A stretch of DNA of 64,000 nucleotides from Symbiodinium microadriaticum (lineage: Eukaryota > Sar > Dinophyceae > Suessiales > Symbiodiniaceae), in the NCBI GenBank assembly GCA_001939145.1, contig LSRX01000295.1, positions 551,632 to 615,631 on the forward strand, given 5' to 3'. The position numbers and the translations under genes are program-made. Shown one piece after another: positions 39,177 to 48,950 of this stretch. Positions within the stretch are counted from its first letter, which is position 1, and every line of letters starts with the position of its first letter. A model generated the notes under the pieces. That model did not search any database, was not told the DNA's origin, and worked only from the letters and a program-made list of their open reading frames with translations.

Positions 39177-40451
39177 CCCACCAGGGGGCAACTGGCCGGG
39201 AGTGGGCTTGTTCTGTCCATCCTGTCCAGGGCCATTGTTCTCCGAGGAGGGTGGCTGTGGCAATTGCCCAGAGCCGAGTCCTTGCTGGCCCTGTCGCAGG
39301 CGCCGGGGAGTGCGCTCCCGATACTCCTGCGCCTGCACTTGTGCTGCTGCAGCAGTCTGCTGCAGCGCTTCCATCAGGGACTTTTCCTGGGCCGCCGTCG
39401 TCTCGACTGCAGTCTGCCTGGCCACCTCGGCCTCGGAAGCATCGTTGACAGTCTGCTCCTGAATATCCATTGTCGCCTCGTCGCCTGATGCAACCTCGAT
39501 AGGACCGCCAGAAGCCTGTTGAATAGCCCTGGAGGTCTGCTGGAGCTGCTGTTCCCACATCTGCTCCGCTTCGGCGTAAGCCGTCATACTGTCGTTCTTC
39601 GCCTTGACCTGGTTCGTAAGGAGGTCGAGGAGTCCCTGAAGGTACCCATGCCACTCTTGAGCGAACTGAGCCCTCGCTCTGCGAATGTTGGATAACTCCA
39701 CTTTGGCCTTTCCTTGCTGTTGCACCAATTTGTGCATGGCTTTCTCCTCTGATCGATGGTGCGTTGCCAGGTGTGTCTCCAGCAAAGCCTGTACCCCAGG
39801 TGAAAGCGACTCCTTCTGTGCAGCCAGCGCACTCATCAGCTCCTGTAGGGCAGGTGGTGGCTTGTCCCCTTGGTCCAGAGAAGGTTGCGAGCTCGGGACC
39901 GGAGGTTGTGCTGGAGTGGGTGCCTGGGGAAGTCCTTGGAGAAGCTGCTGCGCACTCGGTGGCTGGTTCGCTGCAGCAGCCGGGGCCTGGTTCATCACAC
40001 CCTTTGCGGGTGTCGTTGGCTTGCCTCCCTTGGGCTGCTGTCCCTTGCCCGGCCCCTTGGGTCTCTGCCCAGCCTTGGGCCGCCGGCGGGGCGACTCCCA
40101 TCTCTCGTAACCACCGGCATGCCAACCCTTTCCGTATTGTGGCTGGCCGCCTGTATATGTATCTCCCCAGGGTCGCCTTGGGACGCTGGGACGTCGCCTC
40201 GGTGAGGCAATCGGTGCATCGCTGGAAGCCGCTTCCTGCCAGGGTGACCCACACGCCGGACAGTATGCCGCAGATAGCTTGTTTAAGCTCCCGCATCGAC
40301 ACTTCCATGGTGTCGTCATTGCTTCCTCCTTCTGTTGGGAGAAAGCCAGGCGCCTGCGCACCAGTTGTGGCAGCACTGACCGTGAATGGTGTCGATCCAG
40401 AGTAGCCAGGGCTTTCGCAGCTTCTTCTGACCAGCCTACAGTCCCTGCCAC
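39168..40451 (-). CDS. LINE ORF1 protein: RanBP2-like zinc finger and coiled coil
   Basis: 427 aa. Residues 49-68 (WKCRC...YCPACG) form a RanBP2-like finger with W49, C51, C53, N57, C64 and C67; the first pair is spaced C-x-C rather than the usual C-x2-4-C. Residues 75-200 are basic then proline/glutamine-rich and look disordered. Residues 205-310 and 330-380 are Ala/Gln/Glu-rich with heptad-like spacing and probably form coiled coils. The layout fits an ORF1p that trimerises and binds the LINE RNA. An ATG at codon 45, directly before the finger, could be an alternative start. The ORF2 frame is also open across this whole ORF, a side effect of codon use. Confidence 0.85.
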   Translation of the reverse strand: MAGTVGWSEEAAKALATLDRHHSRSVLPQLVRRRLAFSQQKEEAMTTPWKCRCGSLNKLSAAYCPACGSPWQEAASSDAPIASPRRRPSVPRRPWGDTYTGGQPQYGKGWHAGGYERWESPRRRPKAGQRPKGPGKGQQPKGGKPTTPAKGVMNQAPAAAANQPPSAQQLLQGLPQAPTPAQPPVPSSQPSLDQGDKPPPALQELMSALAAQKESLSPGVQALLETHLATHHRSEEKAMHKLVQQQGKAKVELSNIRRARAQFAQEWHGYLQGLLDLLTNQVKAKNDSMTAYAEAEQMWEQQLQQTSRAIQQASGGPIEVASGDEATMDIQEQTVNDASEAEVARQTAVETTAAQEKSLMEALQQTAAAAQVQAQEYRERTPRRLRQGQQGLGSGQLPQPPSSENNGPGQDGQNKPTPGQLPPGGAR

Positions 40452-40880
40452 GAAACTTCGCAGCAGGGTGCGCGCCTTTGTACGGCCCTTGCGGAGCCTC
40501 CTGTGAAAAGCAGGCTCTCCCTGTCTTTTCGTATTGCTGGCAGGGGCTAGTCACACCAACCTGCAAGATCAAACCCACAGCAGCGAGGGCACACCCAAAG
40601 CGCCCCAGCATAAAAGTGGTCAAAATGCAGCGTCGCCCAAAATACGATCGGCCGAAGGCAGCGATCGACAGGGTGGAGCGAAGTGAAAATAACCAAATGA
40701 AAGAGCCCAACCAAACACCTTGGAGACAAACAGGTCGTCGGCCAATTGAACGGCAGCGAAGACCTGGTGTTCCTGAAGTGCAGGCGCTCAGACAAAGCGT
40801 GGGATGCCAGAGGCAACCACACTAGGGTTCTGCGGCCTGGAGGATCCTAACAGGAAAACTACTCCTGGGCCGAGACGCCT
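40452..40880 (-). promoter_or_regulatory. LINE 5' untranslated leader
   Basis: The element begins AGGCGTCTCGGCCCAGGAG next to the duplication. No TTTAGGG lies within it. It presumably contains an internal promoter, but no motif was recognised, and no spliced-leader relict was seen. Confidence 0.5.
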
Positions 40881-40894
40881 CTAGTTTAGGGCTT
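40881..40894. repeat. Target-site duplication of the LINE, 5' side
   Basis: CTAGTTTAGGGCTT, identical to 29806-29819. It continues into AGGGTTTAGGGTTTG. Confidence 0.85.
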
Positions 40895-40929
40895 AGGGTT
40901 TAGGGTTTGAGTAGTAGGGAGTTTTAATA

Positions 40930-42510
40930 ACGTCAATAAGGCTCCTCTTCACAGGGTTCTTAAACGAGGGTCTATGAGGGTTGCTGTTAAAGGGGATTAT
41001 AAGGGTTCAGGGTTTTAGGGTTCAAGGTTTTGGGTTTTTTAAGGTTTAGAGTCGGTTTTCGGTTTGCTTCAAGCTTCTATGGTTGGTTTGCAGGGTTTAG
41101 GGTTTAAGGCATGGGGTTGCGTGCTTAGTGGGGAATCGGATTCTCGCTCCTTCAAAAAGATCTCACTGATGCTTCCTGAGCCTGATACCCTTGCCACCAG
41201 AAAAAATGCAAGCTTTCCCTGGCCGCACCTGTAATCCAACACCCTACAGCATAATAGGTTATGATCTCTTTATTCTAGGGATTAGGCTGCAACCGTCAAA
41301 ACAGTAGATTTTAGGATCCCCAAGCAACAGCCATTCTACGAATCAGGCCGTTACCCCTTCAACGTGGACACGGCCATGATCAATAGCATGGCTTAGTAAT
41401 GCCAACAAAGCCATGGTTCGTACTTCTCAGGGCCGTAGGCCTAGGGGCTGGGTGCCCTAGCCAAATAAGTTGACCTTTTCAACTGTGGTAGGTCTATATT
41501 CTATGAAACCCCAAAAACCAGACTAGCAACAATCCTGAGACAAGATCCCCAAGTGCCCCTAATATAGGGGTCTTCATAATTGGCAAAATAATTTCCTTAT
41601 GGCACCGTATTTTAATTCTGCTATGATGGTCCCCAGCACCAGGCTAAACGTGGAACTCGAAGTCCTATGACCTCGTGCAGCAAAAAACCCACAAAGCTGA
41701 GTGGCTCCAGGCGACAGGGGCTACGGGGCGCTCAGCCTCCTGCCAGACGACGCTGGCGGCACTGGGGCCCTCAACCCTAAGCCCTAAGCCGTTCGGGCTA
41801 GGCTCAAAAGCTTCATGTCTGCGCTTATGGCCGAGGGTTGCGAGTCCGAGGTACGCTTTAAGACTTACTGACTCGCAAGTGGGGGCCAACGAGGTCGTTG
41901 CTGAACGTATCCCAGGTCTTCTACTTACAGCTCGTCATCCTGCAAGACCCCATACTATGATAGTCTGGTGTAGCAAAAGCTTGCCGGATATGAGCGGTGT
42001 ACCATAGTGATATAGTACCGTGGTATCAGTCATATCCTGCATGCATGACAGAAGCCTGTCTGAGGTTTTGACAAAAGGAACCTTCCTCAGCTTTGCGATT
42101 GAACACCGCAAAATACCAGTTGAACCCACTCAACACCGAAATTTATCTTCTTGGGCGTAAAACTTCTATGTAAGATAGAGGAGGACCAAAATTAGGGCCA
42201 TCACTTCGTAAGATCGTGTTGCTTTCTATAGCACCATCCAAAATGTTTGTCAGGGTTTTCAAGGTTCCGAGACCGGTTTTGGTTTTTCATTCGTGAACGA
42301 CTTGCTTCCGTGGCATGTGCTGCCGTGCAGTCGCATAGTAGGAGTAATTGTTCTGACCCCTATATTCAACAAAGTAAACGCTCACGAGACTGAGCGCAGG
42401 CTTAGCACCAAATACAGACGTTTGGACCAAGCATCCCGCAATGTGAGGGTATCCAGTCTTGAACTCTGCAAAGCCATACAAAGACCGTGCACGAAACAAC
42501 ACTCTTTGTC
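40930..42510. other. Long unique region with weak coding candidates
   Basis: Few TTTAGGG units. Two weak exon candidates: the minus strand near 41155-41225 (VRPGKACIFSGGKGIRLRKH then stop, after acceptor TTACAG) and the plus strand near 41680-41775 (KAEWLQATGATGRSASC). A plus/minus pair of short frames at 42290-42530 overlaps. None is recognised. Confidence 0.25.
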
Positions 42511-42589
42511 AACCGTCCCTACACCCTAAACCCTAAACCCTAAACACTAAATCCTAAACCCTAAACCCTAAACCTCGAACCCACCTTGA

Positions 42590-43940
42590 ACCCTAATATG
42601 CACAGGAACCTTCAACACTCCCTTCAATCCCTGTGGCCCAGCCCCAACCGAAGCCTTGGAGACGGTGGCCAAAGACAGAGCCTGCTGCGATCAAGGTACA
42701 GGGTTTCGGGCCCCCAAAAAGGGTTTATGGGTTTAAGGCTTAAAGGTGTTGAAAAGGAAATGTGAGACTGGATCACTCTAATATCCTATAAGAGCCCATA
42801 TGGCGTCGCACTGACTTACGGGGCTGAGTCTTGGAGGAACTTTTAAGGGTTTGGGGTTTAGGGTTCGGGGTTTTATTCAAAGGTTAGACGTATGGGCCCC
42901 TAATATGGGCCCTTAGGCCTTTCTAGCGACCCTTAAAGGTACATAGCATCCCCGCCTCAGCACAGAGCATGGCCCCATGTCGACCGGCCGATCCAAGTCC
43001 CCCGAAGTCGCCGGGTGGCGCCCTGCAGTCCGTCGACGCAAGCAGGTAGTATAGGGCTTAAGGCTGAGGGTTTATGGTTGAAGGTTTGGGGATTTCTTGG
43101 GATTGAGGCTTCGAGATTGTCATGATTTAGGCAGGGTTTGGCTTGGCAGAATTTAGGCTTTTGGTCTGTGGGCTTGGAGGATGTGATGGTTGCTCGTGGC
43201 GCTTCCTATGGATCTTCAGTGTCTTGCGTGTCTTTGCAACCATGAACGGCCTTAAGATTTCGATTCGTTTCTGATAAGGCATGGGGGTGGGGGGGTTCCA
43301 GGGTCGAACCTCCAAGCATCTCCGTAGGCCTTCATCCTGAACTGACCAGATTCCTAGCCAGAACACGAAGCCAAACACCAAGGCATAAACCCGAAATCCG
43401 AAAAGCCGAAACGGAAGAGCTTGAGGCTGGAAGATGAAACAAGTCGAATTTCGTGTATAACAAACCATCTCTGGTCCAGCTAATTTTAGAGTTTGACGCC
43501 CCCCCCAGACTTGGGGCCTTAGATCTTGCTTCGGAGATTGGATGGCCGACCCGTTCTGATGCAAGGTTGCACAACCATCATGCACCGAGGAGATGAGGGG
43601 GCACACATCTCCAATCCAATGTCAATGTCTTCTTCAAAAGCATCATCCTAGCACATGCGGCACAAACTGTGGGAGGAGTTGCCGGAGAGGCTCTGAGGTG
43701 TAATTAAGGAGGTAGCGAGGTGCCTGCAAACACGAGATACCTACATCTTCTGCCTATCCGTAAGTTGAAGGATCCGGCATTCGCTGCTGCAGGGACCAAA
43801 GCGCTGAGTCGGAAAGGCGTCGTGCGAAAACTTCAGATCTCAGTAGGCACCAGCAAACCGAGTCAAACCTCCAACAGACAACTTGATCACCAATCTGGTT
43901 CCATGAGGTGTGCTGTCACAAAAGATGTCGTGTGTTGAAC
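42590..43940. other. Unique region, no supportable gene
   Basis: Contains isolated telomere-like words only. A 159-codon minus frame (43606-43127) overlaps a second open frame and has no recognisable motif or exon edges. Confidence 0.25.
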
Positions 43941-43947
43941 CCAGACT

Positions 43948-44160
43948 GTGGCAACAGATGGCCAGGCAGTGGGTGGATCGGTGTCGAAACGGGCTGTCTC
44001 GCCGCATGGATTTTGTAACCTTTACAAGCCCAAAAGACCCCGCAGCGGCAGGTCAAGGTTCGTGGCCAGCGTAATGCTTCAGGCTTGGCTTGTTGCTGGG
44101 CTGGCAGCCCTCTGGGCCTCGAACTCCGGGCCTCTGAGAACCCTAACCCCTATAGCCTAA
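43948..44160 (+). CDS. Weak candidate exon with a hydrophobic segment
   Basis: The frame contains AWLVAGLAALWASNSG after the acceptor AATGCTTCAG and a more polar upstream part. It ends in CCCTAA-like sequence. Not recognised. Confidence 0.25.
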   Translation: MATDGQAVGGSVSKRAVSPHGFCNLYKPKRPRSGRSRFVASVMLQAWLVAGLAALWASNSGPLRTLTPIA

Positions 44161-44182
44161 ACCCTAAAGCCTCTCTTACATA

Positions 44183-44292
44183 CCCTAAGGGTCCATGTAG
44201 CCAAATAAATATACTTTGGCCTTAAGGTAGTCCCTATTTGGGTACTTTGGGGCCTATGTATATCTATTTGGCTACATGGACCCTTAGGGATA
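44183..44292. repeat. Hairpin repeat, family P10 (best copy)
   Basis: CCCTAAGGGTCCATGTAGCC and GGCTACATGGACCCTTAGGG are perfect 20-bp inverted ends. The middle has CTTTGGCC and AAGTACC-type pairs. Confidence 0.9.
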
Positions 44293-44314
44293 TGTAATAC
44301 AACGCTTAATCTCC

Positions 44315-44855
44315 TTCGTCGAATAATGCCGGTCCGTTCGTCGAATCATGCCGGCTGGTTCGTCGAACAATGCCAAATGCCCCCGTTCTTAATGGCCTTC
44401 GTCGAATAATGCCAAAAATTCGTCGAAAAATGCCGGCCTTCGTCGAATCATGCCTAAAATTCGTCGAATAGTGCCAAAACCAGGTTTGGCATTCTTCGAC
44501 TTCTTGATGGCCTTCGTCGACTTCTTGATGGCCTTGACCTTCGTCGAATAATGCCAAATGGTTCGTCGAATAGTGCCAATCCCTTCGTAGCATGAAGGGA
44601 TCATCATTATTCGACGAATCGTTTGGCATTATTCGACGAAGGCCATTAAGAATGCCCGTTTTTACTGACCTTCGTGCAGCAATGCCAAAAAAATCTTGCC
44701 AACTGATTCGTCGAATAATGCCGAACAATCGGGTGGTTTTGGCACTATTCAATTGGCATTATTCGACGAATCATTGGCATTATTCGACGAACCAGCCGGC
44801 ATTATTCGACGAAGGCCATTAAGATCGTTCTTATTGACCTTTGTCGAACAATGCC
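44315..44855. repeat. Array of a TTCGTCGAATAATGCC motif in both orientations
   Basis: About 16 good copies of the 16-mer, plus a few degenerate ones. Forward copies start at 44315, 44337, 44359, 44398, 44419, 44439, 44460, 44540, 44562, 44707 and 44840. Reverse copies (GGCATTATTCGACGAA) start at 44603, 44625, 44755, 44776 and 44798. Spacing is irregular, often 20-22 bp. The conserved core TTCG-N-CGAA is itself palindromic. Longer inverted blocks such as TTAATGGCCTTCGTCGAA flank it. Confidence 0.95.
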
Positions 44856-45014
44856 TGCGTCTTCGGCTCTCAAAACCTCTATAAACGCATAAAACATATT
44901 CAAAATCCCTTAAAACTTAAAAACGAAACTTTTTATGTTCCAATGTTGTGGGATTCAGGGGTGGGTGGGTGTTATGTCTAAACCATAAATGTTGAATGTA
45001 CTTTCAAACTGCTC

Positions 45015-45529
45015 GATCCGAAGCTGCTGAACTCTGAACCCTAAACTCTAAACCCTAAACTCTAAACCCTAGAATCTAAACCCTAAACTCTAAACCCTAA
45101 TTTAAAATCTAAACCCGAGAACCTTAAACCCGGAACAGGACACCCCCTGGGCTTCGAACCCTCCGGCCTCTCCTTCAACCATAAGCCCTATAAACCCTAA
45201 AACCCCAAACACTAAATCCCTGAACCCTAAAACCCCGTAAACCCCTAAGCCCTATAAACCCTAAAACCCTAAAACCCTGAAATCCTAAAACCCCTAAACC
45301 CCTAAACCCCTAAGCCCTAAAACCCTAAGCCCTATAAACCCGGAACAGGACTTCCGCCCCCCTACAACCCCTCTAGATCCCTTTTATAAAGGAATACAGA
45401 CCTATAAACCCCAAAAAAACCCTAAAGCCCCAAGCTCTAAACCTCCTAAAACCCCTAAACCCCTAAAACTCTATACCCTAAACCCCTAAACCCTAACCTA
45501 AAACCCGAAACCGTAACCTTAAACCTAAA
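45015..45529 (-). repeat. CCCTAAA tract up to the gap
   Basis: About 500 bp of CCCTAAA, CTCTAAA and CCCCTAAA units with short interruptions. Confidence 0.9.
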
Positions 45530-46074
45530 NNNNNNNNNNNNNNNNNNNNNNNNNNNNNNNNNNNNNNNNNNNNNNNNNNNNNNNNNNNNNNNNNNNNNNN
45601 NNNNNNNNNNNNNNNNNNNNNNNNNNNNNNNNNNNNNNNNNNNNNNNNNNNNNNNNNNNNNNNNNNNNNNNNNNNNNNNNNNNNNNNNNNNNNNNNNNNN
45701 NNNNNNNNNNNNNNNNNNNNNNNNNNNNNNNNNNNNNNNNNNNNNNNNNNNNNNNNNNNNNNNNNNNNNNNNNNNNNNNNNNNNNNNNNNNNNNNNNNNN
45801 NNNNNNNNNNNNNNNNNNNNNNNNNNNNNNNNNNNNNNNNNNNNNNNNNNNNNNNNNNNNNNNNNNNNNNNNNNNNNNNNNNNNNNNNNNNNNNNNNNNN
45901 NNNNNNNNNNNNNNNNNNNNNNNNNNNNNNNNNNNNNNNNNNNNNNNNNNNNNNNNNNNNNNNNNNNNNNNNNNNNNNNNNNNNNNNNNNNNNNNNNNNN
46001 NNNNNNNNNNNNNNNNNNNNNNNNNNNNNNNNNNNNNNNNNNNNNNNNNNNNNNNNNNNNNNNNNNNNNNNNNN
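45530..46074. other. Assembly gap, 545 N
   Basis: As at 28985, the left flank is C-rich and the right flank G-rich. Confidence 1.
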
Positions 46075-46360
46075 AGTTTGGCGTTTGGGGTTTAGGGCTG
46101 AGGTTTAGGGTTTAGGAGCCAAACTTGGGTGAAAGCCGGTGGTTTCCTCTTGAAAGTACCACTTCAAGGCCCACAATCACGACAACGACGCCGACGGCCG
46201 ACGACTACCACTTCTTAGGGCTGAATCGACCACTGGCCCTGCCATCATCGCAGTCGCCACTGTGATGCAACCCCATTGCCAGCTATATCGTCGCCTCTGC
46301 ATACACACATTGCGCTTATTGCCTGCACGTTTACAGACTTTGATGACTGTTCTTGCGTAG

Positions 46361-46457
46361 TGTAGGGGCCTGAATAATTAGAATTGGGGTTTGGAGGGGT
46401 ATATTGTACTATAAGTATGATAAGGAACGCCCGAAATAGTATTGGTAACTAGTTTAG
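46361..46457. repeat. Repeat family P8
   Basis: GTGTAGGGGCCTGAATAATTAG start, GATAAGGAAC core and ATTGGTAACTAG end. Confidence 0.6.
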
Positions 46458-46464
46458 ACCCTAT

Positions 46465-46558
46465 TGTTACCCTAAACCCCAAACCCTAAACCCCTAAACC
46501 CTAAACCCCTAAACCCTAAACCCCTAAACCGTTAAACCCCTAAACCCTAAACCCTACT
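46465..46558 (-). repeat. CCCTAAACCCCTAAA array
   Basis: Regular 15-bp alternation of CCCTAAA and CCCCTAAA. Confidence 0.9.
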
Positions 46559-46562
46559 TGTA

Positions 46563-46688
46563 TTAAGCTTCTTCACGAACACGCTCTACTTCAGCAGCGA
46601 CAAGATGCGATCCAATCTCCGCTGCTTGGAGCAGCTCTGGAGGGAATCCTTCAACGAAAGAGCAACCGTCAAGAGAATGAGCTCGGGT
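46563..46688 (-). CDS. Candidate terminal exon of a minus-strand gene
   Basis: Starts after the acceptor CCTTAG and runs 41 codons to TAA: includes SLDGCSFVEGFPPELLQAAE and IGSHLVAAEVERVREEA. The amphipathic, Ala/Glu-rich end looks genuine. The plus strand is also open (FFTNTLYFSSDKMRSNLRC), but its neighbours are on minus. It could follow the membrane exon at 47084-46778 in phase 0. Confidence 0.4.
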   Translation of the reverse strand, partial: TRAHSLDGCSFVEGFPPELLQAAEIGSHLVAAEVERVREEA

Positions 46689-46777
46689 CTAAGGTTTTGG
46701 AGTTTAGGGTTTAGGGTTTATAAGGGTTTAGGGGTTTAGGGTCTAGGGGTTTCGGGTTTAGGGGTTTAGGGTTTAGG

Positions 46778-47084
46778 GATGAACCGCTTCCTTCTAGCGA
46801 CAAGAAGCTCATAAAGCTCTGGCAAAACGAATTGGCAAGCTGCCGCGTGCGCGACAACTCCAGTTGTTAGTTCCAGCAGATCCCAGTACAACGCCAGGCT
46901 TATATGCATCAGCCAAATGAACCTGGACGAAGGCAGCCCGATGCATGACAGCAAAATCACACTGAAGTAGACCCCGGACCTTACATAATGATCAAAGGGA
47001 TCCTCTAAGAGTCGAGGGCATTGAGGCGATGAGGCGTAAAACAAGACTTCGAGACTGTCAGAGTTGGAGAGATGGCAGCAAACT
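46778..47084 (-). CDS. Candidate exon of a membrane protein
   Basis: The acceptor TTCTGACTGCAG precedes one base and a long frame with HLSNSDSLEVLFYASSPQC, then SGVYFSVILLSCIGLP, FIWLMHISLALYWDLLEL and a Lys/Arg-rich end. Two hydrophobic stretches suggest membrane helices. The end is uncertain (CTT|GTCGCT or AAG|GAAGC donors). A different frame from the same acceptor also joins the exon at 47932 in phase and stops at 47005, so the frame choice rests on protein character. Family unknown. Confidence 0.45.
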
Positions 47085-47213
47085 CTGCAGTCAGAAGCTG
47101 TTGATGCACTGCTCGGCTGCTTTAGCCATTGCCTCACGTTGATGTGAAAATTGAGCTGAAGCTCTGGCTTTTCCTATTCTTCTTCGTCTTCTTCTTACTC
47201 TTCTTCTTCCAAA

Positions 47214-47320
47214 ACTACCTATCGTCTCCATTGTAGTTCCTTTTTGGGGGTTACCTTTTAGGATCCTTAATATAGAAGTGGTTAAACCAAAAAAGGAACT
47301 ACAATGGAGACTATAGGTAG
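47214..47320. repeat. Hairpin repeat, family P2 (core inverted)
   Basis: CTACCTATCGTCTCCATTG and CAATGGAGACTATAGGTAG ends. The inner part is in the opposite orientation to the copies at 59535 and 61320. Confidence 0.9.
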
Positions 47321-47858
47321 CTTTTTGTTGTATACATGCTCAGGTTTTGGACCTCTTCGTGCGCTTTCTGGTGTCGCTGCACAATCCCTCTTAGCCGCAG
47401 CTTCCATCAACACCAAACCCAAAAGCACGGCCCCTTGCTTGCGGTAGTGGGTTTAGGGTACAATATGGCTATAGTTCCCTGAATCGCTCTACCTAAACCC
47501 TAAAGCCTAAACCCTAAAGACCAAACCCAAACCATGCACCCTAAACCCTAAACCCTGAACCCCAGTTCGGGACTCTACAAAATGTCCTTCGCTCGGGCTC
47601 CTTTTTGAAAAGGCGCTCGAGAGCTCAGCCCTAATCTAGAAGCCGAAATGATGCTGTCACTTAAGATACCTCATTTTTATACGCATAAAGTAACTGTACC
47701 GCCCAAACCCTATGACAATCATCAAGGTGCGTACAAAAACAAAGACTTAGAACCCATACAAAAAACTGGAAAAAGCTATTCTAATCGTTCCCTAAACCTT
47801 AGACCCTATAAGCCCTAAACCCTGAACCGCTAAAGCCCAAAAGCCAAAGCCCTCAGTC

Positions 47859-47932
47859 CTGCGACCACATCTTGCAGCGTTCCCAGACGGCCAGAGGAGG
47901 CAGCCAGGGTCACTGCGTGGCCTTCGGGGAAT
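47859..47932 (-). CDS. Candidate exon, FPEGHAVTLAASSGRLGTLQ
   Basis: The acceptor CGTTGCAG precedes one base, then FPEGHAVTLAASSGRLGTLQ and DVVA. The donor is GTCGCAG|GACTG or, two codons later, CT|GAGGGC (both GA type). The A-A-S-S-G-R-L block is reminiscent of an ankyrin repeat helix pair but is too short to call. Confidence 0.5.
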
Positions 47933-47939
47933 CTGCAAC

Positions 47940-48215
47940 GGGCTCCAAGGGTTTAGGGTTTAGAGAAAAGGGTTTATGATTTTAGAGTTTAGGGTTTAGG
48001 GTTTATGGGTTTAGAGTTTAAGGTATAGGGTTTATGGGCTTAGAGTTTAGGGTTTATGGGTTTAGAGTTTAGGGTATAGGGTTTATGGGTTTAGAGTTTA
48101 GGGTATAGGGTTTATGCGTTTAGAGTTTCGGGTTTAGGGTAAAGTGTAGGGTTGGGGGGTTCAGGGCTTGGGGTTTAGAGTTTAGGGTTTGGGGTTCAGG
48201 GTTTCGGTTTTAGGG
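47940..48215 (+). repeat. TTTAGGG tract with GGGTTTATGGGTTTAGAG units
   Basis: Higher-order units GTTTATGGGTTTAGAGTTTAGG are repeated about five times at 47985-48130. Confidence 0.9.
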
Positions 48216-48610
48216 GTGTGCCCTAGCCTAAGCCCAACTAACCTACCTGTTTAGGGTCCATTCTTCTGACTTCTTTTCTAAAGAATAGTCCAGGCTCTAA
48301 GGTTTAGAGTTCTGGGTCTAAGGGTTCACGGTTCATGGTGTAGGGTTCAGGTCCTGAAACCTCAAACCCCGGCTGTACTCTATCAACCTTAAGCCTTATC
48401 AAGCCTCATCGGCCCTTGATGGAAGCCTTTCCACAAGGCAAAATATCTCCGAATATCCCCGACTTTAAACTTTAGGGGGATCCAAAGGTCAAGAAATTTC
48501 CCGCACGTTCTATGTAAATGGGCTCGCCGGGTGTCGGCAACGCGGTAACCCAAACCCAAACTCGACAACAGGCAATTCCCAACCTTGGCGCCCTGAACCT
48601 TGACATGAAT

Positions 48611-48810
48611 CTACCCATAGGCTCCACGGTAGTTCCTTTTGGTTTGGGGGTTTATATTTAGGATCCTATAACCCAGAGAACCCAATACCTTAAATCATAA
48701 TATTAAGGCCCCTACAGTTTAAGGAGTTTAAGGTATATTCCTGAATTAAGGGGTATTGGGTTCTCTGGGAAGTTAATTCCAAGAAGGAACCACAATGGAG
48801 CCTATGGGTA
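48611..48810. repeat. Hairpin repeat P2 carrying a nested P1 hairpin
   Basis: P2 arms: CTACCCATAGGCTCCACGGT at the left and CCACAATGGAGCCTATGGGT at the right. A complete P1 element with its own inverted ends (ACCCAGAGAACCCAATACC / GGGTATTGGGTTCTCTGGG) occupies 48671-48770 in the P2 centre. Confidence 0.9.
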
Positions 48811-48903
48811 TCGAAGGTCCCATTTCCCTGTTGGGGCTCAGGAGGAACTGAATACGTTTAGGGTTTAGGGTTTTAGGGTTTAGGGGTTTAGGGTTTAGGG
48901 TGC

Positions 48904-48950
48904 GCCAAATAGTAACAGGGAAGCCAGCACTTGTTGTACATGCCCGGTTC
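48904..48950 (-). CDS. Candidate exon, EPGMYNKCWLPCYYLA
   Basis: The acceptor TTTCCTGTCCAG precedes EPGMYNKCWLPCYYL. With the donor TTGGC|GCACCC, its phase fits the exon at 47932-47859. Cys and aromatic rich; unknown family. Confidence 0.4.

Larger units (their letters stand above)
29820..40880 (-). mobile_element. Full-length non-LTR retrotransposon (LINE), 11,061 bp
   Basis: Reading on the minus strand: about 430 bp of 5' leader, ORF1 (40451-39168), a 41-nt spacer, ORF2 (39126-33121) with RNase H and AP endonuclease, an offset frame with reverse transcriptase and zinc fingers (to 29877), about 50 bp of 3' UTR, and a short A tail (A5 at 29824-29820). An exact 14-bp duplication, CTAGTTTAGGGCTT, lies immediately outside both ends, as target-primed reverse transcription leaves. 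Removing the element rebuilds a continuous TTTAGGG tract, so the target was telomere-like DNA. There is no 5' truncation. The only visible lesion is the one-base offset between the endonuclease and RT frames, which could be programmed. All recognised catalytic residues are present, so insertion is probably recent. Confidence 0.93.

Noticed and set aside
39685-40405. Plus-strand frames of 141-213 codons over ORF1
   Set aside because: Antisense to the Pro/Gln/Ala-rich ORF1, with no motif of their own.
29820-40880. Retrovirus-like or LTR element
   Set aside because: No long terminal repeats, protease or integrase. The endonuclease is AP-type, and an A tail with target duplication marks a LINE.
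44315-44855. CRISPR array
   Set aside because: The motif occurs in both orientations with irregular, related spacers, there are no cas genes, and the genome is eukaryotic.
44306-44884. Frames of 72-148 codons over the TTCGNCGAA array
   Set aside because: The repeated peptide (FDE, IIRR) simply reflects the DNA motif read in frame; orientation changes and spacers argue against a protein repeat.
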